From: Turnera subulata
Taxonomy: Eukaryota > Streptophyta > Magnoliopsida > Malpighiales > Passifloraceae
Reading direction: 5' to 3'
Assembly (NCBI GenBank): GCA_028386065.3
Contig: JAKUCV010000872.1
Span: forward strand, 35,303 to 99,302
DNA length: 64,000 nt
Below the pieces are notes generated by a model, which worked only from the letters and a program-made list of their open reading frames with translations, searched no databases and was not told where the DNA came from. Below, piece by piece: positions 33,346 through 45,240 of the stretch (positions are counted from its first letter, which is position 1; each line of letters begins with the position of its first letter). The position numbers were made by a program, and so were the translations under genes.

Positions 33346-36300
33346 CTAGATCAATGTTGAGTCAAGTATTCCTAGTTCATTTCGAATTCGGAAGAATGAC
33401 TCTTTCTCTAAGTGTTTTGTGAAAATATCGGCTAGTTGAAATTTTGTGTCAACAAATTCAATAGCTACATCTCCCTTGAGAACATGATCCCTAATGAAGT
33501 GATGTCTAATATCAATATGTTTAGTCATTGAGTGTAGAATTGGATTCTTAGTTAGACTTATGGCACTAGTACTGTCACACCTAAGAGAAATGTGATTGAT
33601 ACTAAGACCATAATCCTCTAGTTGTTGTTTCATCCAAATGATTTGAGCACAACAACTACCTGCGGCAATGTATTCCGCTTCGGTGGTGAATAAAGCTACA
33701 CTAGCTTGTTTCTTACTAAACCAAGAGACTAAGGAGCTGCCAAGCAAGTGACAAGTCCCACTAGTACTCTTGCGATCTAGTTTGCATCCTGCAAAGTCCG
33801 AATCGGAATAACCTATGAGTTGAAGTGTAGACCCTTTAGGATACCAAAGTCCAACATTGATTGTGCCTACAAGGTATTTCATGATTCTTTTTATTGCCTT
33901 AAGATGAGACTCTTTAGGGCAAGATTGATACCTTGCGCATAGAGAAACACTAAACATAATGTCTGGCCTACTTGCTGTCAAGTAAAGAAAGGATCCGATC
34001 ATACCTCGATACCTTTTTAGCACAACTTCCTTACCTTTCTCATCCTTGTCTAGATGTTTGGAAGTGCTCATTGGTGTAGCCATTTCCTTTGATCCGTCCA
34101 TCTCAGAGCACTTAAGCAATTCCTTGCAATACTTTGATTGTGAAATGAATGTGCCTTCCTTCATTTGTTTGACTTGTAGGCCCAAAAAGAAGGTCAATTC
34201 CCCCATCATGGACATCTCAAATTCACTGGTCATCATAGCAGAGAATTCCTTGCACAAGGATATGTTAGTAGCAACGAAAATGATGTCATCTACATAAATT
34301 TGTACTAATAGGATGTCATTGTTTTTACTCTTGATGAAGAGTGTAGTATCAACCTTCCCCCTTTTAAACCCATTGTCCAAAAGAAATTTGCTCAAACGTT
34401 CATACCAAGCTCAGAGAGCTTGCTTAAGACCGTAGAGTGCTTTCTTAAGTTTGAGGACGTGATTAGGAAATGCATGATCTTCAAATCCTGGGGGTTGATC
34501 AACATACACTTCTTCTTGAATGAAGCCATTTAGAAATGCACTTTTAACATCCATTTGGTACAATTTAAAATTCAATGATGATGCAAATGCAAGAAATAAG
34601 CGAATAGCTTCTAAGCATGCAACAGGTGCGTATGTTTCTTCAAAATCAATTCCTTCTTTTTGATTGTAACTTTTAGCTACTAACCTAGCTTTGTTTCTAG
34701 TTATTATGCCATTTTCATCTAGTTATTATGCCAATTTCATCTAGTTTATTTCTAAACATCCATTTCGTGCCAATTATCGAATGATCAACGGGCCTTGGAA
34801 CCAACTCCCAAACATCATTTCGTTTGAATTGGTTTAGCTCTTCTTGCATAGCCAAGGTCCAATGCTCATCGTTAATTGCTTCGGAAATGGTTGTAGGCTC
34901 AATTTGTGAAACAAATGATATGTGACCTACAGTGTCTCTGAGAGAATTTCGAGTACTTACCCCGCGGTTGATATCACCAATTACCGTGTCAAGAGGATGG
35001 TCTTTGGACTCTCGCCGTTCTCTAGGTAATTCTTGGTTGACATCAACCGTTGTGTCTTGTGTGTTCTCCTCCGGGTTTGCAACTTCTTATTGAGAAACTG
35101 ATTGTGCAGGGGTGTTTCCCTCTTTTGGTATGTTGCTTTCCACTTCTTCTTCCTTATCGTCCGATGTCATCCTCTCAAGTGTACCTACAAGATCATCACA
35201 AAAGTCCTCTCTCGCCAAGCGAGCATCATTTTCTGCAAACACAACATGAGGGGACTCCTCAACATTTAAGGTACGTTTATTTAAGACTTTATACGCTTCG
35301 TTGCGCAATGAATAACCGAGAAAGATGCCTTCACCAGATTTTGCATCGAACTTACCCAAATTGTCTTTCCCACTATTATGAACAAAACATTTGCACCCAA
35401 AGACTCGAAAATTGGAATTGTTAGGCTTTCTTCCCTTGTATAATTCCTAAGGTGTCTTCATGAGTATTGGCCTAATGATTTCTCGGTTTAACACATAGCA
35501 AGCCGTACTAACTGCATCAGCCCAGAAATACTTGGGAATTTTTGCCTCATTGAGCATTGTTCTTGCCATTTCCTCGAGACACCGATTTTTACGTTCTACA
35601 TTGCCATTTTGTTGTGGTGTCTAAGGGGCTGAGAAATTATGCTCAATGCCATGTTTATCACAAAAGATTGAAAATTGATTTTTTTCGAATTCACCTCCAT
35701 GATCACTTCTAATGCAAGCAATTGAACAATCTTTTTAATTTTGAACCTTCTTAAGAAAGCTCTTGAAAACATTAAATGCTTCACTTTTATGGGTAAGAAA
35801 TAAAGTCCAAGTGTATCTAGTGTAATCATCAACAATTACAAAGGCATAATAGTTACCTCCAAAGCTTTTGATTTGTGAGGGACCAAAGAGATCCATGTGC
35901 AAAGGTTGAAGCGGTCTAGATGTTGAGACAATGTTTTTGGAACTAAACGAAGCTCGCACTTGCTTCCCCTTTTGACATGCATCACATATAGAATCCTTTT
36001 CAAACTTAATTTTTGGAGTGCCAACTACTAAGTCTTGAGAAACTAGTTTGTTCAAAAGCTTCATATTTACATGAGCTATTCTACGATGCCATAGCCACAT
36101 ATCTTCTTCTTTGCTCATTAGACATTTTGAAAATTTTGATGAAGACTCTTCTAAGTTAACCATATAAGTATTGTCAATTCTGTCACCATGTAGAATATTC
36201 TTATTGTCACTAAGACGTTCTACAGTGCATGACTTGGAATCAAAAATCACACAATTTCCCTTGTCACATAATTGACTTATGCTCAAGAGATTGTGTTTAA

Positions 36301-36430
36301 GACCTTTAACAAGTAGGACATTATCAATGGAAGAGGATTCATCTTTATCAACCGAGCCAATGCCGATGATCTCTCACTTGTTGTTGTCTCCGAAGAAAAC
36401 GTTTCCTCCATTTGATGGCTTTATTTGCAA
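33346..36430 (-). pseudogene. Sirevirus pol (integrase, RT, RNase H)
   Basis: Read leftward: GAG-pre-integrase and integrase at 36286-35735 (WLWHRRIAHVN, CDACQKGKQ, DLFGPSQIKSFGGN, VDDYTRYTW), the integrase C-terminus and D/E-rich linker around 35424-35087, then RT and RNase H. The segment 34395-33346 is open for 349 codons with YVDDIIFVATN, TASRPDIMFSVSLCARYQ, YSDSDFAGCKLDRKST, TTEAEYIAAGSCCAQIIWMK and NPILHSMTKHIDIRHHFIRD. A stop near 34410 (after KQAL) and shifts around 34720 and 35700 break the frame. An imperfect direct duplication near 34695-34745 (ATTATGCCATTTTCATCTAG) adds an insertion in RT. Confidence 0.9.
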
Positions 36431-36524
36431 AAACTTGGATGCTTTTCCGGTCATGTGCTTGGAGCATCTGCTATCAAGGTACCAAAGTACACTTGATGCC
36501 TTCAAGAATACCTACAAAAATAAA

Positions 36525-38220
36525 TCAATGACTTTTTGGTACCCAAATCTTCTTGGGTCCTTGGGTGTTAGAGGCATAACGGTAATAAGCTTCTTCTTGT
36601 GCCCAATGCCTATGCCTAGTAAAGCAAACAGGAGCATTGTGTCCTACCCTATTGCAATAATGGAAAATGACATTTGTGTTATACATTCTCCTAGGTTGAT
36701 AATAATTGCTTTGTCTATACTTATGTGCTAGGCTTATCTTGTTTCCCTTAGGTAGAGCCCTAGGTTTAGTCTCAATTTTCTTCTTTTTAGGTTCATTCTT
36801 GAAGCCTAGTCCATGCTTATGTGATTGTAAGTTACCTAAGATAGAGCTTAAATTCTTTTGAAGGGTGTTGAATTTCTTTAAGGTTGTTCCAAGCTCTTCA
36901 ACTTGTTCCTTTGATGTCTTACATGATGAACATTCCTTTGTTGGACTTTCTGGTTTGTTGACACTCCTCTTTTCGTACAATTTATTCTCTTCCTTAAATT
37001 TCTCATTTTCATTTGATAACTTCTCCATGTCATTCCCTAGAGTTGTAAGTTGTTTCTTTAATTCTTTGTTATTCTTTGTTAATCTTAGAAGCAGAGATAT
37101 ATTCACTATAAAGCTCATCAAATGCATTTTGTAATTCTTCATAAGTAAAAGCTTCATTTTGAGAAGTAGTACTTACCTCTTCCGACTCTTCTTCCTTTGC
37201 CATGAGACATAGGTTGGCCTTTTCTTCTTCATCGTTGTCGGATGATCAATCGCCGGGATTGCCTCCCCAATTAATGTATGCTCTTTGTTTCTTGTAGGGC
37301 TTCTTTTATTTTCCCTCCTTTGCCTTGGGCCACTTGGGCTTGATGTGCCCCACCTCTCCACACCCATAGCACTTGGGCGGACCGGACATCTTCCTTCCTC
37401 CCCTTTCAAATTCCTTTTTCATGAATTTTTGGAATTTCCAGATGACAAGTCCGAATTCTTGTTCGTTCTCACTAGAGTCCAATTTGGTGGGCTCTTGAGT
37501 CTTGGAAGTGGAAGCTTTAAGGGTTATGTTCTTCTTCTTAGGTTCCTGCAAAGAGGGTTTAAGAATTGTAGTTTCATAAGTTAGGAGGTTACCTCTAAGG
37601 CAATCAATGGTTGTGTTCGATGTCCCGATGTTCTCATAGATAGCGTCGGCTTTGGAACGCCATTCGGGAGTGAGACATCTAAGGACTTTTTTGACCAAGT
37701 CCTTGTCGGAGTAGACCTTCTTGAGAGCATGGAGGTTATTTACTATTTTGGAGAATCGATCGAACATCTCCTCAGTCCTCTCATTCTCCTTCATTTGAAA
37801 GAGTTCGTATTCTGCAGTGAGGGAGTCGATTTTGGCCTCTCGAACTTGATTGGTTCCTTCGTAGGTAATCTCCAGCTTGTCCCACATTTCTTTGGCGGTT
37901 GTGCGGCAAGAATTTTTTTGGTAATCATCAGGATTGACAGCACAGTAAAGCATGTTGATTGCTTAGGCATTGTTTTCGACTTTCTTGATGTCTTCAGCAT
38001 CATACTTCGCTTCCGTCTATGTCACTGTGGTTTCACCAACTTTCATTGTCAGAATTTGCTCTCCGGTCTTCATGATTTGCCAAAGAGCATAGTTGTTGGC
38101 TTGGAGGAAGAATCTCATCCTCTCCTTCCAGTAGCTGTAGTTGGTGCCATCAAAAAGCGGTGGACGGGTAGTTGATTGCCCTTCGAAGAGTCAGGCATAT
38201 ACACTACTTGAAGAAGCCAT
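36525..38220 (-). pseudogene. Sirevirus gag
   Basis: The ATG at 38220 starts MASSSSVYA and meets TGA at codon 10; further stops follow near 38020 and 37965. The frame 37953-37306 holds the UBN2 gag core (AKEMWDKLEITYEGTNQV, YELFQMKENERTEEMFDRF, VLRCLTPEWRSKADAI) and a zinc knuckle CYGCGEVGHIKPKW that has lost its last cysteine. 37157-36525 holds a polar, heptad-like region and a second knuckle remnant (HYCNRVGHNAPVC). It once encoded the particle protein. Confidence 0.88.
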
Positions 38221-38261
38221 GGAAAGTTCCTCTCAAATGGTTAAGTTTTTCATATAGTTAG

Positions 38262-38275
38262 GCTTCGCTACCAAT
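38262..38275 (-). promoter_or_regulatory. Primer-binding site of the Sirevirus
   Basis: On the minus strand TTGGTAGCGAAGCC follows the 5' LTR, a variant of the initiator-Met tRNA site. Confidence 0.7.
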
Positions 38276-39640
38276 TGTTAGAATAGGTGCCCTACGCTAG
38301 AGGGGGAGGGGGGGGGGGTGAATAGCGTTTTATGGACAAAATTAAAAACTTGCAGGAGATAAATGCGGAATTGAAAGAATGAAGGACACACCGAATTTTA
38401 TCCTGGTTCACACACACAACTTGTGTGGCTAATCCAATCCTCCGAGAGACTCTCTCGAAGATTTCGCTATCTAAGTTAAGCTTCCGGGAGCTTAACAAAC
38501 CGTTTGCAATTCTAGAGTTCGAGTCACACGAAACTCTACTCACTTGTTTAAAGATACCTCACTTCAAGACTTCTCACACAGAAAGAAAAGTACTCTTCCT
38601 GTGAATTCGCTACAAAGGAACAATCCTCCCTTAGGGTGTATGACTACACTGAAATTACTCAAAGCAAGAACTCTCTCAAAGAGTGGATATGAGTAAACAA
38701 GTAAAGCTCTATAAAGGTAACTCTCAATCCTCAAGCAAATTGGCTCATAAAAATTGGAATGTTTGTATGACAATAAATGCTTAAAATGTAGAGAGTTGAT
38801 TGTTCTTAAATAGAGGTGTAATAACTCTATTTATAGGTCTGAAAAACATGTATGACCGTTTGGGAATCAATCTAAAACACCTTTAGACAAAATAGCATGG
38901 GGAGCTGAAAAAGGTTTCCGACCATAACGGTAGAACATCGATGTTTAGAATGAGGACATCGATGTTTACCAGTAAATTTGAATTATTGAGTTCAACGGTC
39001 ACTAAAACATCGATGTTTACCAAGGGAACATCGATGTTTTGGAACACTTCCAAAACAGTTTAAAAGAGATCTTTATGAGAACATCGATATTGACAATTAG
39101 AACATCGATGTTTATACTGGAACATCGATGCCTATAACTACAACATCGATGTTCTGTAGCATTGCCAAAGTAATTTGAAAACACAATTGAAAGAACATCG
39201 ATGTCTCAAAGTAGAACATCGATGTTTTGATGCTACAAAACATTTTAAGTGTAACGGTCACAAGAACATCGATGTTTGGGTCTCCAACATCGATGTTCTG
39301 AGCTACCGCCACTTTTTGGAATATTGTTTGAGGGCAGGAACATCGATGTTGGAAATTAGAACATCGATGTTCTTAGCTAAAAAATCGTTTTTTTTATTGA
39401 AAAAATGCTATTTGGCGCATGAGTAAAATTGATTTTGTTTTGAGCCAATAACTTAGATGAATTGAGTGTTTAACCTTGTACAATTTTGTTCCTAACTTTT
39501 CTTGCTCTTCTTGCCTGTCACTTCAATTCTTGTGCGCTTTGCTCTTTGATTGATTTATTTTTGCTTCAAGTTTGTCATCATTTTGAATCGGTTTGTCAAT
39601 ATCAAAACCTGTATGAGACAAGGAGGCATTAGTTCTAACA
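38276..39640 (-). repeat. 5' LTR of Sirevirus (right)
   Basis: 1365-bp near-copy of 28101-29445, differing by scattered substitutions and a longer G run near 38310. Contains palindrome array 5. Confidence 0.92.
38934..39371. repeat. AACATCGATGTT palindrome array 5 (14 copies)
   Basis: Copies start at 38934, 38955, 39006, 39027, 39080, 39101, 39121, 39142, 39194, 39215, 39265, 39286, 39339 and 39360. This is the same architecture as array 2, with partners 20-21 bp apart and pairs 71-74 bp apart, but with its own mutations (GACATCGATGTT, AACATCGATATT, AACATCGATGCC). Confidence 0.97.
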
Positions 39641-40317
39641 GTTCAAACACCCGCATAGACAGGATAACCCCTCGAGACTAGCAGATAAAGCCATTGCCTA
39701 TACCTTCCAAGTGTGGCGAGAGCAGTCCCTTTTCGCATCGGCCCACCTAGTGACACCCACCTGTGAGCTGTTCATTGTTTGGAAGCCCCCAGATGATGTA
39801 TGGATAAAGATCAACAGATATGGTGCAGTTTGTTGTAGTGCAAGGCGAGCATGTGCTGGTGGCGACTTTTGATCATCGGATGGGAAGTGGGTTATGGGGT
39901 TTACTCTTAGACTTCAACCCTGTACCCCGTTCTTTGACAAGCTATGGGCAGTCTTTGATGCCCTTTGCCTTGCCTAGAGCTCCAGCTTCCATAGAGTTGA
40001 GGTTGATAGCCAGGAGCTCTCCTCCCTCCTCAACTCCACTACATCCACTCGCTTTGATAGAGTCCCTTTGATGGAGTGTGTTCATGAGCTGCTCAACCGA
40101 CATTGGTCTGTTGTCATCCAACATGGTTTTTGAGAGGCCAATATGGTTGCCAATTTGCTTGCAAAATCAAGTCTATCCCTTAATTTTGAACCAGTATCAG
40201 TATATTCACCTTCATAGTATTGTATGAACCAGCTCATTCTGGATGCCTCTGGGCACAGATCCTTTGAGAAGTCTTGATGTAATCATTTCCTCTTCCCTTA
40301 TATACAAAAACAAAAAA
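39641..40317 (+). pseudogene. LINE remnant, RNase H end (right half of split LINE)
   Basis: Continues the LINE cut at 28100. Frames give LADKAIAYTFQVW, VWKPPDDVWIKIN (the usual entry to the LINE RNase H), GKWVMGFT, LWAVFDALCLA, VDSQELSSLL and a C-terminal ANMVANLLAKSS. Frameshifts and a stop near 40130 are present. It ends with an A-rich stretch near 40302-40317 that could be the LINE tail. Confidence 0.8.
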
Positions 40318-40344
40318 GTGTGAAACAAAAATATGTAACTCTGC

Positions 40345-41050
40345 TCTAGATTATGGCAATAGTTGTAGATTTGGGTACAATGGCTGGCTGGAATGTGGCA
40401 TTTTGAAAGATCTGCTTCCCTCACTCTTTAGTGTTACTTTGTTAAAAGACATTACTGTCAAGGAAGCTTTCTTTGATGAGGGGTCTCCTTTGCTTTGGAA
40501 TTCTAGTTGGAGACGACCTCTGTACTCTTGGGAGAAAATTCAAGAGTTGGAGTTGAATCGCAAGTTGTCTAATGTAGTTTTATTCCAACAAAAGTTAGAT
40601 TGTTGGAAGTGGATGGCAAGTTAAAAGGGAGTATACACTGTTAAATCTAGATATCAGGTTTATTTTTTTGGCTACGTCACAATCGAGAGTGAAATCAGCG
40701 GTTTGGATGGGGGTAGCGCCACAAAAAGTTGAATGCTTCTGTTGGATGGCTCTCAATCATGATATTTCTACAAGACTTGCTCTCTTTCACCGCAGTATTT
40801 TAAGTCTAGGGATTGCGCTTTGCCTTCTCAGTACCCTCAAACTAGAATCTATAGATCATCTCTTTCTTCACTGTTGTCCTTCATGGCATACATGGATGAT
40901 GTTATCCAGTTGATGGGGATGAATTAGTGTGTTCTGGATAGGATGGAGGACATGTTCAGAGGCAACGTCATCATAGATGACTATTTTCTTTGCTTCGATA
41001 TGGGGTACTTTGCTTGGAAGGAATAAACTGGTTTTTGATGGTCAAGATAT
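40345..41050 (+). pseudogene. Second LINE remnant, zf-RVT region
   Basis: Frames give LKDLLPSLFSVTLLKDITV, LWNSSWRRPLYSWE, KGVYTVKSRYQV, VWMGVAPQKVECFCWMAL and SIDHLFLHCCPSWHTW, the zf-RVT region of a plant LINE different from the first. A stop at 40622 and frameshifts show decay. It is split at 41050 after NKLVFDGQD by a small Copia and resumes at 43257. Confidence 0.8.
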
Positions 41051-43256
41051 TGTTGGGGAAAACTGCAAAGATTAGCTGAAAAAATAAAACAAGACACAAA
41101 AATTGAACGTGTTTCGGCCTTAATCATGCCTACGTCCGCAAATTACAAAATCTTCCACTAATATAAAAATATTAGTACAATCCTCCCAAAATAAAACACC
41201 CACAAATCCGATCCTCCCAAAGAAATACTATTCTCAAGTCCTAAGACTTTTTTCTACTCTTTTTCTACTCTAACTACGCACCCGCAACTACTGTGCAGCT
41301 CTACGAAAAACTAAACCCAGAACCTTTTATTTATAATAGCTAAAGAGCTACTACTTGGAGGACACTCCAAGTAAAATTAATTGTCTTACTTTTCCTTCAA
41401 GCCAAGGCCTATCTTGGGCCAAATCCAATTGCAGCCCAAATTCCAACAATCTCCACCTTGGGCTGAATTACGCTTGGTGATCTTCACAACTTCATTTTTC
41501 TTCATCCAAATCTGCTTCAATGTTCTACATGTTGGTGCGCGGCCATCTTCCCTACTGCTAGTCATCATTGCAAAACCAACCTTTCTCTTGTTCGATGCAA
41601 CAATGTTATGCTTTCTACCTGACATTGCACAAGCCTCAACCTTCGTACTGCTTTTGACTGCACTTGCAATCAACCTATAAAGGTTTTTCTCCATCAATTT
41701 CCCTTTCATAATTGCCAAGGCGCCTTTGATAACCTTCAAAGCTCCACCTCGAGAAGAAAAACCACATCCTCTCGAATCATGTCTACCTAGGGAGATCAAA
41801 TTTCTTCCAAGCTCCGGCACTTGCCTCACTTCTGCAAAAGTCTTGACAAATCCATCATGCATCTTGATCTTCACACTACCAATACCATGAATTTTTAATT
41901 CATGATTATCCACCAATACTACTGCTTCTCCGTCACTGCAAGGCTTGTAACTACTAAACCACTCCTTATTTACACAAATATAAAATGAACAGGCAGAGTC
42001 AAATCCATGAATCTTCAAGAGTGTGCTCACCTTTTCTTTCTTGTACCAGGAAAGCATCACCATCCGAATCATCTTCGACAATCGTAGTCTGACCAGACTT
42101 CTTGCAATTTTTCTTCAATTCTTCCATATCTTTCTTCGTCTCCTCAGAATAAAACTTGATATGGCCCTTCGTGTGACAGTAGTAACACTCCTTCTCTTTG
42201 TACTCTGCTCTTCCTCGTGAACCAGACCTAGAATTTCTTCTAAACTTATTAGACCGTGACGGGCCCCTGCCACGGTTAACCTCTAGTACGGCAACATCTT
42301 CACCTGTACTACTACTAGACTGGTTCAACTTGAAATTCTCCATTAGAACTGCTGTCACATCTGCAACTGAAAGAGTCTGCTTCCCAACACACAGCGAATT
42401 AAGGCCTTATCCTCTTCTTCATACTTCACATCAATACTAGCCAACTCCTTAATCAATTTATTAAATTGATTGATGTGATCTACAACAAGCGTATCTTGCT
42501 GTATCTTCAACTGGTACAACTCCTTCTTCATAAACAACCGATTTGTGGACTTCGGCATGTAGATATCTTCTAATTTCTTCATCAACTCCACCGGACTTGT
42601 CTCGTCCATCACATTGTACTTCACGTCTGGCGCAAGAGTTAATCTGATGGTACAAGTAGCTCGCTGCTCGAACTCCTCCCAATCTTCATCCTTCATGTCC
42701 TATGGCTTCTTCTCCTTGCCAAAGAGGATCTTCATCAACCCCTACTGCACCAACAAATCTTTAACGTTGCTTTGCCAGAGACTGAAATCCTTCTTGCCAT
42801 CAAACTGCTCTACTTTAAACTTTGTGCCTGAAACCGTCATCGCGAACCTTTATCGAACCCGCGCTCCGCTACTAGTTGTTGGGGAAAACTGCATAGATTC
42901 GAGGAAAAAATAAAACAAGACAAGAGAATTTAACGTGGTTCGGCCTTAATCTTGCCTACGTGCACGAACTACAAAATCTTCCACGCATATAAAAATATTA
43001 GTACAATCCTCCAAAAATAAAACACCCACAAATCCGATTGGGTATCCTCCCAAAGAAATACTACTCTCAAGTCCTAAGACTTTTGTTTACTCTTTTTCTA
43101 CTCTAATTGCGCACCCACAACTACTCTGCAGCTCTACAAAAAACTAAACCCAAAACCTCCTACTTATAATAGCTAAAGAGATACTACTTGGAGGACACTC
43201 CAAGCAAAATTAATTGTTTTAGTTTTCCTTCAAGCCAAGGCCTATCTATCCCAACA
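41051..43256 (-). mobile_element. Gag-only non-autonomous Copia (TR-GAG type)
   Basis: 2.2 kb. LTRs at 41051-41448 (398 bp) and 42877-43256 (380 bp) begin TGTTGGGGAAAACTGC and end CCAACA. Minus-strand order is 5' LTR, primer-binding-like AGTAGCGGAGCG, gag, protease, purine tract GGTGGAGAT, 3' LTR. Integrase, RT and RNase H are absent although both ends needed for retrotransposition are kept. Target duplication GATAT/GAGAT matches at 4 of 5. Confidence 0.85.
41460..42840 (-). pseudogene. Copia gag-protease remnant
   Basis: The ATG at 42840 starts MTVSGTKFKVEQFDGKKDFS; two TAG stops follow before the open part 42696-42355 (WEEFEQRATCTIRLTLA, MKKLEDIYMPKSTNRLFMKK). 42358-41999 carries a basic region and a zinc knuckle CYYCHTKGHIKFY whose last cysteine is lost. 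42081-41386 holds a protease-like segment in which the expected DTG/DSG site reads DSA, then VPELGRNLISLG, and then unrelated sequence down to the purine tract. It is about one third of a normal Copia polyprotein. Confidence 0.8.
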
Positions 43257-43490
43257 GAGATAGACTGGGGCAAACTCTTCGACAGTGTTTTGTTTTGTTT
43301 AGAATTGTTTCATGGATTAAGGCATCCCATCCATCTTTTCCTTCTCACTTCACATATGTACTCATCTGTGCAGATAGTATTAAGTCCTGGTGGGGAGCCA
43401 AATGTATAGTTAGTGTAATTCTTATGTCCTTTTACGAGCTACTGAGCATTCAACATTTTTTCTCTGGGGACATTTTAAAAAGATAAAACA
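43257..43490 (+). pseudogene. Second LINE remnant, continuation
   Basis: Reads LGQTLRQCFVLFRIVSWIKA and SWWGAKC, continuing the LINE interrupted at 41050. No RNase H follows; it fades out by about 43490 in AT-rich DNA. Confidence 0.7.
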
Positions 43491-43928
43491 ATGTAAGGAT
43501 TTCTAACCACTAAAAAATGATACTTATTAATTATGGGTATCTATTTTCCTTTTTTAGGGAGATTTATCATGTGCCCACGCAACAACAAAAAAAATGATAT
43601 CTGTTTGGGACATATTTTGTGTTAAGTGTCCTGTAGAATCAATTTCTTTCATGTTTTGAAACAGGGAGAGTTTTCCTCAAGCTAAACTTCATAAAAAAAA
43701 AAAGAAGAAAAAAACAGGTTTAGAGTCTATTGTAGTTGTCATTGTGATTTCCTTTCTCCTAAAATAGATAGAGTAGGTAGATAATAAAGAGATGAAATAT
43801 ACCTTGAGCACCAAACAGTTGTTTCGTTTCCCAAAATAAAAGAGATGGAGTATTTAAATGGTTGGGCTTGCTAAAATATTGAAAAGCCCATAGTTTGTGG
43901 ATTACGGGGCTTGGTAGCAAAAATCATT
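43491..43928. other. Intergenic, no gene seen
   Basis: AT-rich, with an A-rich run near 43690. Nothing further could be supported. Confidence 0.5.
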
Positions 43929-43933
43929 AAAAG

Positions 43934-44131
43934 TGTTATAAAATAAAACGTGGATGCCTATTACACCTAACCTCCCATCCTATACATGTACTGGTTATTG
44001 TTGAAATATATAGAAAAATGAAGAACCGAGTTCTTCCCTTGCCATCTTCTCCTTCATTCTTCCCCTCCTTCTCTTTCTCCTGCTATTTTTCTTCTCCATA
44101 TTCATGCTTTAAATTCACACAATTTATAACA
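43934..44131 (+). repeat. 5' LTR of decayed Copia
   Basis: 198 bp; CT-rich 3' half; followed by the primer-binding site at 44132-44143. Confidence 0.9.
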
Positions 44132-44939
44132 CGTTATCAGCACAAACGTTCTCTACCCGAGCTTGAAGGAATCCGGTCCTGAAAAAAAAACTGAAAAATG
44201 GTGCTTCATCTTCAACCGAGCCTCTGCTATTGTTCATGCCGAGGCATTCCGAGCATCATCTCGTGCCACTGCCGCTCGCCTCGCCTTCCCTGTACCGTCG
44301 CGACCTAGCTGCCACCTTCTCCCACCATTTTCGCTGTCGGACGCGCCACCAGAAGGCCAAGACCCGACGGCGACCCAACGGATCTTGCTCCCCAGCGTTT
44401 TCCGCCACCTGCCGACGACGCCACGCCAAGTTTTCGGCCGCCCCAGTGTCGCCTTGCCGTCGCCGTGCTTGCGACACCATCCTCGCACTGCTGCGTCGCT
44501 GCCGCTTCCGTCTAAGTGAGTAAACCCGAGTTGTGGTCGGGTCGCGACCTGTTTTGTGGTCGGGTTCTGCAATAGGAAGAAGACGACGGGTCCGACCCGT
44601 CTGCATATCGGTCGGGTTTGACCCGCGGGTTGATGGGTTGTAGGCCCTTGGACTTGGGCTACACTATTCAAAGGCCTGGGAATTTGTTTTGGGCTGGGCC
44701 TAGGCTATACTATTCAAGGCCCGGTCTGGTTAATAAAAAAGAAACCTAGGCCGGTACTGTTCACGGCTCAATCCGTCAAAAAAAAAAAGAAAAGAAGAGG
44801 AGAAAAAAAAAATGAAAAGAAAGAAAAACAAAAGGAAAAGTAAAAAATAAAAAGATATATTCTGTTTTTAAAAAAAAAAGAAAGAGGGAGAGAATTTAAA
44901 TTGCTGAAAGATTTATCGAGTAAGCATACCCCCTATTAT

Positions 44940-45240
44940 TATGCTTCATTTAGTACTGGCCGGCTAAGCCGCCTGATCTAATTGTTGGCTGGCTAAGCCG
45001 CCTTATCTCTTTGTTGGCCGCAAAGCCGCCTTATTTCATTTGTTGGCCGGCTAAGCCGCCTTTTATCGAGTAACCATATTTTATGTTTTTATTTAAATTA
45101 CGATTGGGCTATTAAAAGGCCCATTGCATTTAATTTCTCGCTTTAATTTCATTTACGTATTGCTTGGGCTCGTACAAGGCCCATCATATCTATCTTTCGG
45201 TTATTAATTTTTAATTGGGCTAATTAATAAAAGGCCCATA
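44940..45240. repeat. Hairpin repeats GGCNGGCTAAGCCGCC and TGGGC...GCCCA
   Basis: Four copies of GGCCGGCTAAGCCGCC or close variants lie between about 44957 and 45062. Three TGGGCT...AGGCCCA inverted repeats follow near 45105, 45167 and 45217. All can form short stems. They lie in the leader of the decayed Copia. Confidence 0.8.

Larger units (their letters stand above)
28101..39640 (-). mobile_element. Full-length Sirevirus-like Copia retrotransposon
   Basis: 11.5-kb element on the minus strand. From right to left: 5' LTR (38276-39640), primer-binding site, gag, pol, palindrome array, envelope-like extra ORF broken by a solo LTR, several purine tracts, and 3' LTR (28101-29445). It inserted into a LINE and is flanked by GTTCC/GTTCA. 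An ORF after pol and repeated polypurine tracts are established Sirevirus traits. Stops and frameshifts in gag and pol make it non-autonomous now. Confidence 0.92.

Noticed and set aside
44163..44671. Overlapping frames of 97-145 residues in the decayed Copia leader
   Set aside because: GC-rich block with open frames on both strands and no recognisable domain; treated as leader DNA.
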